Source: Saprospiraceae bacterium UBA3362
GTDB lineage: Bacteria; Bacteroidota; Bacteroidia; Chitinophagales; Saprospiraceae
DNA: 64,000 nucleotides
NCBI GenBank assembly: GCA_002360455.1
Contig: DEQQ01000095.1
Span: forward strand, 1-64,000
Direction: 5' to 3'
Position numbers and translations under genes: made by a program
Notes under the pieces: generated by a model
Told to the model about the DNA's origin: nothing
Seen by the model: the letters and a program-made list of their open reading frames with translations, nothing else
Database searches by the model: none
Part shown: positions 24,558 to 34,700 of the stretch, one piece after another
How positions within the stretch are numbered: the first letter of the stretch is position 1
Layout: each line of letters starts with the position of its first letter

Positions 24558-27221
24558 TCATTCAGGTTGATCTTCTTCTTCAGGATTTTTTTTCTTGACA
24601 TCTTCTTCTTCAAACAACTCATCCTCGCCACTTTCTGATTTTTGTGGAAGAACAGAATTGTCCATACTGTGTGAATTCATTTGTGCTTTGAAGTTGTCAC
24701 AATTAAAATCAATACCAATATCTCCTGGCGGTTTAATAAATTGTACATTGGAATCAAATCCGCTATTAGGATTTTTTTCAAGTTTTGATATAAATTTTTG
24801 AAAGAAAGGGCGGGCCATTACAGAGCCTTGACCTAAATCCAAACTAAGAAAGTGAATCCAAGGATCCTCACCTCCAACCCACGTTCCTACTACCAAATTG
24901 GGGGTTATACCCATATACCAGCCATCAACAAAGTCATTGGTAGTCCCGGTTTTGCCTGCTGTAGGAACTTTGACAGAGCTCCCGATAGAGCCTGATTTTT
25001 GAAGAAGGTCTAACATTACATAATTGTAGTTTGGTGAGAGTGCTACGTTATACACCTTAGTACTTCTGTAAATAACTCTTCCATTTTTATCTTCAATTCT
25101 ACTTACAAAAATGGGTTTGGTGTATACGCCGTTATTTGCAAAAGTGGTGTATGCTCCTGACATCTCGAGTGCGCTTAATTCTGATGTACCAAGTACTATT
25201 GAAGGAAACTTTGGAATTAACAATCCGCCATCTTTTCGTTTTGCAGTAGAATCAATACCCATATTGTGCAACAATCCACGAATAGGATCTACAGAGCCCA
25301 ATAAGATAACCAGTTTTACGGTGATGGAATTTTTGGATTCACGCAATGCTCGATAAAGATTATAATTTGATCCGGAAAAACTTTCGTTAGCATTTCCCGG
25401 AGACCAGGCTTCAGGCAAATGAAAATTTGGATCGTCTGCCGGAATCGTATATTGAATATCTTGAAACTCATTGCAAGGGTGAATGCCTTGTAAGGCAATC
25501 GCTGTGGAGTAAACAAAAGGTTTGAATGTTGAGCCAACCTGTCTCCTCGAATTTACATGGTCATATTTAAAATATTTAAAATTTGTTCCTCCAACCCACG
25601 CTTTAACTTCTCCGCTATGAGGATCCACAGCAACAGATCCAATCTGCAGATGCTTTCTAAGATATTTTATAGAATCCAAAGGAGACATCTCTACATCTTT
25701 ATCTTCTTGTGTTTCGAAATTATAAATTTTCATTTTAACAACAGTGGTCATTGCACTTCTGATTTCATTCTCGAATGAGTTAAATAACTTGCTGATCTGA
25801 GGCCAAATTTTACTGTTTTTTATGAGAATAGAATAATCATATTGAGCTTGAGTAATGATTTTTTTCTGAAGTTCTTTTTTGAGGAATCCTTTCTCATTTT
25901 CTTCATTTACAATTCTCTGAATGGTTCTGTCATTAATATCTATATCTCCAATTTCTGCTTCAAGTTTCGGAATAAGTTTGCCATAGTATTTTGACCAAAT
26001 GGCTTGGAAGCGATCAGTTTCGCGGATTAAGTTGTTGAGAGCATCTTTGCGAATTCGTTTTTGATTATCGTCAGCATCATGTGTCCAGGGATCTGAGTTT
26101 TTCCAAACATTGAAGTAAGATTTTTGTACATTGATCATGTGTTCTATAGCTGCCTCTTCTGCCATTTGCTGATATACAGGATCAATGGTGGTAAAGATTT
26201 TTAATCCATCTTCGTAAATATTGTATTTTGTCCCGTCGGATTTTTTCATTTGATCAGAATCCAATAGATCTTTGAGCCACTTGCCAAGTTCAGCCCTGAA
26301 ATAGGGAGCCAATCCATCCAAATGAGTTTCTCGTTTAAATTGGCTGACATCCATTGTTTTGGATTTCAAAGCATCAAAATCTTTTTTTAATAAATAATTT
26401 TTATCCACCATCAATGCCATTACAGTATTTCTTCTATCCTTGGCAATGTCTGGGAATTTTCGTGGGTTGAAGAGAGTTGGATTTTTAAGCATTCCGATAA
26501 GGGTTGCAGCTTCATCCACTTTCAATTGTTTTTGATTTTTTCCAAAATAGGTTTGTGAGGCAGTCTGTACACCATGTGCTTCATAGATAAAATCGAATTT
26601 GTTAAGGTATAAAGCAAGAATTTCTTCTTTGGTGTATCGGCGTTCCAATTTGAAAGAAGTAAGCCACTCTTTCAGTTTTACTCTGATCATCATAACAGAC
26701 TTGACAAGAGCATTTTTTCCTTTTAGATTGGGTCGTTCAAACAATAATTTGGCAAGTTGTTGAGTGATTGTACTCCCTCCACCTGAGTCTTCGTCACGCA
26801 GCAAAACGGTTTTGAAAAAGACTCTGAATAGGGCAAAAAAATCTACTCCAGAATGAGAATAATATCTTGCATCTTCTGTAGAAAGCAGAGCTTGAATAAG
26901 ATGAGGATTCAGACTATCATAAGGTACAAATTCTCGATTTTCATTATAATATTTTCCCAAAACACTTCCGTCATTGGCATAGATTAAACTTGCTTGATTG
27001 TAGGTTGGATTTTCTAATTGTTCAAAGCTGGGCAGATTGTCAAAGGAGACTAATAAGAGAATCAAATAAATGCACAGAACTCCAATCAAGCTTGCTTTCC
27101 AAATAAAATTGATGGCGGAGCCATACCACGGTCGGTCTTCTTTGGTTGACCCAGAGTAAATTTCGGTAAGCTTGAATTCTCTATAAAACAGCTTGGCTTT
27201 TTCTTTAATTTTTTCCCACAT
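24558..27221 (-). CDS. Bifunctional penicillin-binding protein 1A
   Basis: 887 residues. A short cytosolic part and one membrane helix (about 30-55) precede a GT51 glycosyltransferase domain with the catalytic Glu in STEDARYYSHSGVDF and the motif GGSTITQQLAKLLF. The transpeptidase domain has the active serine in GSTFKPF, SKNS as the SxN motif, and KTGTT. The tail is acidic (EEDVKKKNPEEEDQPE). It polymerises and cross-links peptidoglycan. A long helical insert between the domains (about 370-490) is typical of bacteroidete PBP1A. It follows aroB by 25 bp. Confidence 0.93.
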   Translation of the reverse strand: MWEKIKEKAKLFYREFKLTEIYSGSTKEDRPWYGSAINFIWKASLIGVLCIYLILLLVSFDNLPSFEQLENPTYNQASLIYANDGSVLGKYYNENREFVPYDSLNPHLIQALLSTEDARYYSHSGVDFFALFRVFFKTVLLRDEDSGGGSTITQQLAKLLFERPNLKGKNALVKSVMMIRVKLKEWLTSFKLERRYTKEEILALYLNKFDFIYEAHGVQTASQTYFGKNQKQLKVDEAATLIGMLKNPTLFNPRKFPDIAKDRRNTVMALMVDKNYLLKKDFDALKSKTMDVSQFKRETHLDGLAPYFRAELGKWLKDLLDSDQMKKSDGTKYNIYEDGLKIFTTIDPVYQQMAEEAAIEHMINVQKSYFNVWKNSDPWTHDADDNQKRIRKDALNNLIRETDRFQAIWSKYYGKLIPKLEAEIGDIDINDRTIQRIVNEENEKGFLKKELQKKIITQAQYDYSILIKNSKIWPQISKLFNSFENEIRSAMTTVVKMKIYNFETQEDKDVEMSPLDSIKYLRKHLQIGSVAVDPHSGEVKAWVGGTNFKYFKYDHVNSRRQVGSTFKPFVYSTAIALQGIHPCNEFQDIQYTIPADDPNFHLPEAWSPGNANESFSGSNYNLYRALRESKNSITVKLVILLGSVDPIRGLLHNMGIDSTAKRKDGGLLIPKFPSIVLGTSELSALEMSGAYTTFANNGVYTKPIFVSRIEDKNGRVIYRSTKVYNVALSPNYNYVMLDLLQKSGSIGSSVKVPTAGKTGTTNDFVDGWYMGITPNLVVGTWVGGEDPWIHFLSLDLGQGSVMARPFFQKFISKLEKNPNSGFDSNVQFIKPPGDIGIDFNCDNFKAQMNSHSMDNSVLPQKSESGEDELFEEEDVKKKNPEEEDQPE

Positions 27222-27246
27222 GACAATCCGGTTTCATAGGCAAAGT

Positions 27247-28290
27247 TCAACAATTTTTTACATAATTCAAAGCTCCCAAAATGAGCTCAACACTGACCTT
27301 TTGGTCTCTTACAGGAGATCCCGGTTTTTCCAAGAGAACAAATTGGATTTTACCCATTTCATTTTTTTTATCAAAAGACAGGGCATCTATTATTTCTGTT
27401 TCTTTGCCTTCAATATTAATATTCATTGGAAAAAAGAATTTCAGATACTCAGAAATTTGTTCTATGATATGATTTTTCCATCCGAACATCTTAGAAGATA
27501 TATAAGATTCGGCAACCATACCTATTGCTACAGCTTCTCCGTGAAGTATGTCCTCTTTTCTTGATATACACACAGACTCAATCGCGTGGCCTATAGTATG
27601 CCCATAGTTAAGTATTTTTCTAAGGCCTAATTCCGTAGGATCTTGCTCTATAATTTCAGTTTTGCTTCGGATCGATTTTTTGATCAATGACTTGAGAAGG
27701 TCTTTTTCCACAGGCCAGCCTAAAGAAAGAAAATCCTGGATGTAGGGCGGCGATTCTATAAGGGAGTGTTTGACCATCTCAACAAATCCATTTTTTAAGT
27801 TTCTCTCATCCAAACTTTCTAAAAATATTGGATCAAATAATATTCCTTGAGCCGAATAGAATGTTCCGATTTGATTTTTATAATTCAATAAATTGACTGC
27901 TGTTTTTCCTCCTATCGCAGCATCACACATTGCCATTAAGCTTGTTGGAATCAAAACAGAATCTATGCCTCTTAGTAGAACAGAAGCGCAAAAATTGACT
28001 AAGTCGCAGACTACGCCTCCACCCAAAGCAATAAGCAATGAATTTCTGTCAACAGATTTTTGAATGAGTTGTGCAGCAAGAAGCTCCAGTTGTGTTAAGT
28101 TTTTATTTTGTTCACCCGAGGGTATACAAAAAGAATCATAAGAAAATGAAACAATGGAATGGAAGAATGGCAGGCAATATTTTTCTGTATTTTCATCACA
28201 GACCACATAGATCTTCGAATATCTTTTTTGCTCTAAAAGAGAATGCAGTCGTCCCCAAGGATCATTGCTAAAAACAGAAGCTTGTTTCAT
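27247..28290 (-). CDS. aroB: 3-dehydroquinate synthase
   Basis: 347 residues. NAD-dependent enzyme of the shikimate pathway that converts DAHP to 3-dehydroquinate. Motifs: SGEQNKNLTQLE, LIALGGGVVCDLVNFCAS, LIPTSLMAMCDAAIGGKTAVN and the metal-binding LNYGHTIGHAIE with HGEAVAIGM. It starts 3 bp after the rlmN stop and is followed by PBP1A, so rlmN-aroB-PBP1A is one transcription unit. Confidence 0.94.
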   Translation of the reverse strand: MKQASVFSNDPWGRLHSLLEQKRYSKIYVVCDENTEKYCLPFFHSIVSFSYDSFCIPSGEQNKNLTQLELLAAQLIQKSVDRNSLLIALGGGVVCDLVNFCASVLLRGIDSVLIPTSLMAMCDAAIGGKTAVNLLNYKNQIGTFYSAQGILFDPIFLESLDERNLKNGFVEMVKHSLIESPPYIQDFLSLGWPVEKDLLKSLIKKSIRSKTEIIEQDPTELGLRKILNYGHTIGHAIESVCISRKEDILHGEAVAIGMVAESYISSKMFGWKNHIIEQISEYLKFFFPMNINIEGKETEIIDALSFDKKNEMGKIQFVLLEKPGSPVRDQKVSVELILGALNYVKNC

Positions 28291-28293
28291 TGC

Positions 28294-29346
28294 TTAGGAT
28301 TCATTGGCTAATTGTCCACAAGCAGCATCTATATCTTTTCCTCTACTTTTTCTCACAGTCGTCATCACACCGGATTTGAGCAATAATTTTGCAAATCGAT
28401 TAATTCTATCATCAGAAGATTTCACATAATCCAATCCTCTTACAGGATTGTATTCGATAATATTGACCAATACAGGAAAATGGGAACACAAGCGAATTAA
28501 ATTTTTTGCATCTTGATCTCCATCATTAAAATGCTCAAAGGCAATATACTCATAACTTATTCTCTGCCCGGTTGCTTTATAATAATATTTTAAAGCTTCC
28601 ATTAATGCATGAAGATTGTTATGCTGATTAATGGGCATGATTTCATTTCTTTTTTGATCGTCTGCTGCATGAAGAGATAATGCTAAGTTTACCTTGAAAC
28701 CGTCATCAGCCAATTTTTTTATCATTTTGGCGATACCGGCTGTAGATAGGGTTATTCTTCTCTGAGATAAATTGGGCCCGGTATTGGATAAAAGTTTAGT
28801 GATGCTTTGAGTTACATTTTTGTAATTGAGCAATGGCTCACCCATTCCCATATATACAATGTTAGAAATTGGCTTTTCATAACTTTGTAAACATAATTTA
28901 TTGACTTCAATGTATTGATCGAAAATTTCTGACGCGGTAAGTTGTCTTAACAATCCCATCCTTCCGGTTGCACAAAACGAACAGGTCAAGCTACAGCCGG
29001 CCTGTGAGGATACACAAAGTGTATAACGGTTGTCTTCTTCTGCGGGAATGAGTACTGATTCAATCTTATGTCCGTCATGGAGAGTAAATCTCATTTTCTT
29101 GGTGCCATCCACAGAATGTTGAATAACATCTTGACTGATGGGATTGATTGAATAATGCTGTTTTAAAAACTCTCGATGTTCCAAGCTCAAATTGCTCATG
29201 TTGTCAAAATTCCTCACTCCATGTTTCCATAGCCAATCGTAAACTTGAGTGGATTTAAATTTTTTCCACCCTTGTTCCAAAAGTTGTTTACCCAGTTCCT
29301 CTTGGGACAAACTCAGAATATCTTGAACACCCTTAACCGATTTCAT
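28294..29346 (-). CDS. rlmN: Dual-specificity 23S rRNA / tRNA adenine C2-methyltransferase RlmN
   Basis: 350 residues. Radical SAM enzyme: the iron-sulfur cluster is bound by Cys118, Cys122 and Cys125 (GCSLTCSFCATG). The second catalytic cysteine is Cys343 near the C-terminus (DIDAACGQLA). It also shows YMGMGEPLLNYKNV and RRITLSTAGI. It methylates A2503 of 23S rRNA and A37 of some tRNAs. First gene of the operon with aroB, with its own -7 box. Confidence 0.95.
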   Translation of the reverse strand: MKSVKGVQDILSLSQEELGKQLLEQGWKKFKSTQVYDWLWKHGVRNFDNMSNLSLEHREFLKQHYSINPISQDVIQHSVDGTKKMRFTLHDGHKIESVLIPAEEDNRYTLCVSSQAGCSLTCSFCATGRMGLLRQLTASEIFDQYIEVNKLCLQSYEKPISNIVYMGMGEPLLNYKNVTQSITKLLSNTGPNLSQRRITLSTAGIAKMIKKLADDGFKVNLALSLHAADDQKRNEIMPINQHNNLHALMEALKYYYKATGQRISYEYIAFEHFNDGDQDAKNLIRLCSHFPVLVNIIEYNPVRGLDYVKSSDDRINRFAKLLLKSGVMTTVRKSRGKDIDAACGQLANES

Positions 29347-29354
29347 AAGTAAAG

Positions 29355-29362
29355 CAAAGATA
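29355..29362 (-). promoter_or_regulatory. Promoter -7 box of rlmN-aroB-PBP1A
   Basis: TATCTTTG on the minus strand, 8 bp before the rlmN ATG, with TTGA about 20 bp further upstream. Confidence 0.6.
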
Positions 29363-29515
29363 AGCTAAAATCAATGAGGAACTCAATTAACAGATTGTTA
29401 AATAACTTAAATTCTTGATTTGCGTTCATCAATAATATTCTTTTGCAATAGGATTCTAAGACTGAATTTATAGCTTGTTAAAGGATAAGATTTTTCGGTA
29501 TCAAAATGATCAATA

Positions 29516-30505
29516 ATGCATCTTAAGACTAAAATTGAAATTTTCGTTCTGGCTATTCTTCCTTTTCTAAAGATCGCTTCTCAATCAACTGTGGATTATT
29601 CTCAATTGGAATATTGGGCAGCTCATCCTTCTAAGGAAGATCCCTCTGATACCATTCCTACTGGATTAGTCAAGTCTTCCTTTGCACCTGATGCGGACGT
29701 TTTTTTTCTTTATCCCACCTCCTATTATCCTCGCAATAGAAAACAATGGAATGCAGATCTGAAAGATGAGAAGGTGAATGCAATTACAGATGAGGGGAGC
29801 CTGCATTATCAAGCAAGCTGTTTTAATGAGGTGGGCAAAGTGTATGCTCCAAGATATCGTCAAGCGCACCTGGACGTGTTTACGACAAGAGAAAAAAAAC
29901 AAGCTAAAGAAGCACTGGACCTAGCATACAATGACATTAAGCAAGCCTTCGAATACTATTTGGAGCATTTTAATCAAGGGCGCCCTATTATTATCGCGTC
30001 GCATAGTCAAGGGGCTCTTCACGCCATGAGATTATTGCAGGATTATTTTGATCAAACCAATCTCAAGAACAGATTGGTTGTAGCATATTTGGTCGGCTAC
30101 CCGATTCCTGCATCTGCATTCAAACAACTTAAAGCCTGCAAATCCAAAATGGAAACATCCTGTATATGCAGTTGGAGAACTTATGAAGAAGGAATGGACA
30201 AAACTAGTATCGTCAAGCCACAACAAGAACTCATTATAACCAATCCCATCAGTTGGGAAATTTCGGATCGCAAGACGGAATTGTCAGAACACCGAGGTAT
30301 GATTATTTCTGATTTTGACGCAACAAAACACAAGCAATGCATCCAAGCACAGATTTATAATAATTCAATCCTATGGATTAATAAACCAAAATTTAAAGGA
30401 AGCTGGTTGTATCTTTCAAAAAACTATCATCGAGGCGATATCAATCTTTTTTATCTCGACATCAGAGAAAATGCAAAATACAGATTGAATTTATTTTACA
30501 AGTAA
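29516..30505 (+). CDS. Secreted DUF3089 alpha/beta-hydrolase-like protein
   Basis: 329 residues with a signal peptide (about 1-22, ending IASQS). The family pattern is clear: ADVFFLYPTSYY, then YAPRYRQAHLDVF, the nucleophile elbow ASHSQG (Ser at about 164), and AYLVGYPIP. Members are lipase-like; substrate unknown. The end overlaps the end of the convergent MOSC gene by 10 bp, so both stop codons sit inside the other gene's last codons. Confidence 0.83.
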   Translation: MHLKTKIEIFVLAILPFLKIASQSTVDYSQLEYWAAHPSKEDPSDTIPTGLVKSSFAPDADVFFLYPTSYYPRNRKQWNADLKDEKVNAITDEGSLHYQASCFNEVGKVYAPRYRQAHLDVFTTREKKQAKEALDLAYNDIKQAFEYYLEHFNQGRPIIIASHSQGALHAMRLLQDYFDQTNLKNRLVVAYLVGYPIPASAFKQLKACKSKMETSCICSWRTYEEGMDKTSIVKPQQELIITNPISWEISDRKTELSEHRGMIISDFDATKHKQCIQAQIYNNSILWINKPKFKGSWLYLSKNYHRGDINLFYLDIRENAKYRLNLFYK

Positions 30506-31287
30506 CTTATAGTATCCGAAGTGGAAATTGTCATGGGTCCATTCTCTGATCTTGGAAGCAAATAAATTCCAAATTCAATATTATTATTATTTTTTCTAAA
30601 TTTAGATAATGTTGAGAGAGGTTCTTTTTGAAACTTGGCTTCCATAGGTTTAAGGGTAGTCATTATACAGCGGACACAGGTTTTGATTGTTGTAAATTCG
30701 AGGCTGTTTATTTTGATCATCTTTAGCCGGTCTTCTTCAAAGGGTAAAAGATCCTTAACCAAGATGTTAGGCCTAAATTGAATGGGAAAAATCTCATCAC
30801 CTGCCTTTGAGCTCACCATTTCTACAGAATGTTGATTTACCAAATGAACGGGATAACCATCCGGAAAATTGAGTTCAATTGTTTTTGGGAGATACTCATT
30901 TTTTTTGAGCCTTGATTTTCTTTTTATCCGTACTAGGCTTACTTTACTTTGAAGCAGTTCAGAAAAAAATTCAGAAGCAATTGGATTTTCTCTGTTAGCC
31001 AAACATTCTGAAGACCATACCTTAACAAGGGTGTCCAAGGGTTCTGATCTTAACTCAAATGTAACTTTTTGACCTTGGAATTCAAGTTGTAGTTGATCAT
31101 GATCAACTTGAAGTACTTTGATCAAATTGAGTACCGGATATTCACGTTGACTGATGAAATTTCCTTCTTGATCTACTAACATCCATTCACGATCAAATTC
31201 AAAACCGTACTCATATACTCTTGTAGAATTCAATGAAACTGCTCCACAAGATTTAATGGGATAAATCAACAAACTTTCTATTCTCAT
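30496..31287 (-). CDS. MOSC-domain protein (molybdenum-cofactor sulfurtransfer type)
   Basis: 263 residues: an N-terminal MOSC beta-barrel domain (1 to about 110; LIYPIKSCGAVSL, DREWMLVDQEGNFISQREYP) and a C-terminal MOSC domain with RPNILV and the conserved Cys in FTTIKTCVRCIMTTL. Related proteins bind or move molybdenum cofactor, or reduce N-hydroxylated compounds. No molybdoenzyme gene is near, so the role is open. Confidence 0.85.
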   Translation of the reverse strand: MRIESLLIYPIKSCGAVSLNSTRVYEYGFEFDREWMLVDQEGNFISQREYPVLNLIKVLQVDHDQLQLEFQGQKVTFELRSEPLDTLVKVWSSECLANRENPIASEFFSELLQSKVSLVRIKRKSRLKKNEYLPKTIELNFPDGYPVHLVNQHSVEMVSSKAGDEIFPIQFRPNILVKDLLPFEEDRLKMIKINSLEFTTIKTCVRCIMTTLKPMEAKFQKEPLSTLSKFRKNNNNIEFGIYLLPRSENGPMTISTSDTISYL

Positions 31288-31292
31288 AAAAT

Positions 31293-31664
31293 TTATTTTT
31301 CCGATTCATACAAAGCACAGTAAGCACCGGAGGGATCTTGGATCACAATCATTTTAGAATTGCCATTAACTGTTTTTAAAGGAGTAATAAGTTGCCCTCC
31401 AAGTTGCAAAGTTTTTTCAATACTTTGTTCTATATTTTCTACATTGAAATAAACAAGCCATACAGGCGGAATGTCGGCATTAATCCCTTTAGAATGGCAA
31501 ATTCCGCAAATTGTTTTTCCATCTTCCGGACTGTTCATGCAATAGTCTGTATGATCTTCTACAGGGACAGGGCTGGAAGTAAATCCCACAACTTGATAAT
31601 AAAAATCTTTGGCTTGTTCTGCATTGGGTACAGTGAGATCAAACCAATCCATATGTGCTTTCAT
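31293..31664 (-). CDS. VOC-superfamily (glyoxalase-like) protein
   Basis: 123 residues with two beta-alpha-beta-beta-beta units: HMDWFDLTVPNAEQAKDFY and VVGFTSSP in the first, VWLVYFNVENIEQSI, GGQLITPLKTV and DPSGAYCALYE in the second. The CGICHSKG segment lies between them. This is the small single-subunit form that usually dimerises. Substrate unknown. It lies 5 bp upstream of the MOSC gene and is probably cotranscribed. Confidence 0.85.
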   Translation of the reverse strand: MKAHMDWFDLTVPNAEQAKDFYYQVVGFTSSPVPVEDHTDYCMNSPEDGKTICGICHSKGINADIPPVWLVYFNVENIEQSIEKTLQLGGQLITPLKTVNGNSKMIVIQDPSGAYCALYESEK

Positions 31665-31738
31665 TCTAAAGTTTAAGTATTTTTTATAAGAGATTTGTGA
31701 AATGAATTTTTAAGAAAATTCAGAAGGGCAAACAAGAC

Positions 31739-34700
31739 TTACTTTAATAAGGTAATGTCTCCGGCTTTAATTTTTTCCGGTTCACCGACAGCTTGGTATT
31801 TTATTACATAAGTAAAAACACCCGGGTTCAAATGATTTTGATTGAAAGAACCATCCCATCCATAGATTTCTCCTTTTGGATTAAATCCAAGATTATTGGC
31901 TTCATAAATTCTTTCTCCCCAACGATCGAATATGGCAAAATACTTGACCTCTGTTTTAAGTGGAAATTTGAACACGGGATAAAACTTATCATTGAGCCCA
32001 TCTCCATTTGGTGAAAATACTGTAGGAACATATACGTCAGACTGATCCACAATCACATTGATGGTCATTTGATCTTTTACCTCACATCCATTTTCATCTT
32101 GAGCAGTAAGTGTATAGGTAGTAGTTTGATCCGGCGATGCCGTTGGATTGGAACAATCGGTGCAACTCAAACCCAATGGAGGATCCCAACTGTAATTTGA
32201 TGCTATGAAATTAAGAGAAGGATTGATTAAAACAGAAACTCCTTCTTTTATGGTAGTGTCATTAGGTAATTTCAAGCTCAATATTGCCACCTTATTAATG
32301 GTAAAATTGAAACTTGTATCACAGGATTTTGAATCTAATATTCTGACCGTATGAGAACCCTCTGCCAAATCATTTCTAGAAAAATTACCGTTGTAGTCCA
32401 CAGGAGCAGAATTGTCGATAGAAATTTTATATTGTCCCGACCCTCCGGTGATAGAGCTTAGATTAAATTCTCCGGTATTTATTTTATTGCATAATAAATC
32501 TTCAGAACTAAAATTCAATTGGATAGGCGGAAAAAAACTAATGTTGACCGTAACATTGCTGTCACATCGGGCTGCAGAAGCATTGGGCAAAGAAATTATG
32601 CCACTTGGATTGGCTGCATTGAATACAGTGTTGCCAATTGTAATCGACTGATTTTGACAAATTGTTTGTGTATAGATAGAATTTGATACCGGGATTATTC
32701 TAACGTTTACAGTAAGAAAACTATCACAATTTCTAGATGATTTAATCGGCAATTTGAGAGACCCTGTTGTTTTTTGTTTGTTGAATATCAAACCATAAAT
32801 ATTGAGATCTTTATTTTCACAAACAGAAGTGTCCAAATTCCCTATAGCATCCGGAATTACAGTAAGTGTAACGATGGTCAAACTATCACAACCGTTGATT
32901 GCACTGTTTGCACTGCGCAAAGTTCCTGTCGTTCTGCCCGATGTAAAAATTTGTCCGGGATGATCAGGAAATCTCAGCGTATCTCCTCTGCAGATATCAG
33001 CACTAAAGTAGCCTGTAGCATCAGGTAATAAATTGACATTTACTGTCAAACTACTGTCACAATTTAAATAAGAAACAAGCTTAATTGTAGATTGTAAATT
33101 TCGCTCACTGAACCAAACATTTTCTACTTTAACACTATCGCCTTTACATAAATCTACGGTTTTGAATCCATCTGTGTTGGCAACGGTCAAAAAAACATTG
33201 ATCACACTGTCACAGCGAGTACTGGAGGCTCCCGGTAATACTTCAGTTCCGGTAAGTTTGAATGCACCATATTTGGTATTGCCTACTTGAATTGTATCAT
33301 TTTTACAAATCGTTCTAACAAGATTATATTCTGCAAAATTTTTAATCGAGAGATCAACCTGTACAGTACTATCACAACCTATGTAAGATTGATTAGCAAG
33401 AACTACAACGCCTGATGAATTGTTTTGGTTAAATACAACATTCCCAACCCTCACAGAATCATTAGAACAAATGGTTCTTACAAGATGAAAATAGCCAACT
33501 TCTGTTCCTTTAATTATGGTTGTGCTGTCGCAGCCCACAGAAGATTTAACAGTTACTGAATCAATCAACTTATTTTTATACACTTTCAAACTTCCCAATT
33601 TGGCCGTATCATTATAACAAAATTGGACATCTCTTTCGATTCGGCTCACACCGGCAACATCAATTTTTATAATAAAAATAGAATCGCATACGCTGGTATT
33701 TCCTCTTACAAAAATGCTGTCATAAGGAGTAGCCGATGTATATACTTTTCCGCGGTATGTGTAGCTGTCTCCTTCACAAATTGATGGATTGATTTCTAAC
33801 TTTATCGGTCCCGTACAGGTAAAGCAAGGAGAAAATTCAGAATAAATATGAGACCTTCCTCCCACATTCAAGTGTTGATAAGCTGAGATGGTTGTTCCGT
33901 TAGTATAAGGAATATTGATAGACCAGTTTCCGGAAGAATTTGCAATTGTGGTTCCTAATTGATTTCCTCCTTGACACACAGCATTCAAACAACCTCGACG
34001 CGCATTGGCATAAATAGTTACCACATGATTTGGCAATGCGGTTCCCGTTATGGCATTCCTATTCACTCCGCTTATGGCAGGAGGTACAGGTATAACTCCA
34101 CCAGCTGCTATGTTATTAACCACTTTTTGAGTTATGCAATTAATAGTATTTCCATCAAACAAGGACTGGGACAAAGCACTATTAATACTTGTATTGTAAA
34201 ATAAATTAAAGTCGGAAACATTATTATTTGTTAGATTTATTTCTGATGAGCCTAAAACATTGGCTTCACAAAAGGTCTTGCCATTTTTTGCTCGATTATT
34301 ATTGACAGAGAAAACAACTCCTGCACTTCCCATAAAATACAGAACGGTGTCGCAACTGTGAAAATAATTATTATTGATAGTCAATGTTCCTCCCTGATCA
34401 ATAGATCGAACAGCCAATGTGTCTCCATAGAAATAGTTATTGAGGATATTGCTGCTGTTATTCCCTTCTAATAATATTCCATAATTTGGTCCAAGAAAAT
34501 TGGGAGTCTTACTGGTGTCCAAAGCACCAAAATAACTATTGCTTATGGTATTCACTCCTCCTTTGCAAGTGATGGCTCTATTTGCATTAACAAAATAACA
34601 AGAATCAATAAGACTGGTAAACACAGCCTGACTTGACTCAATACTCACACTGCCAAAAGTTTTGGTAATTTGAGACCTTGCAAAGTCGGCTCCAAACAAA

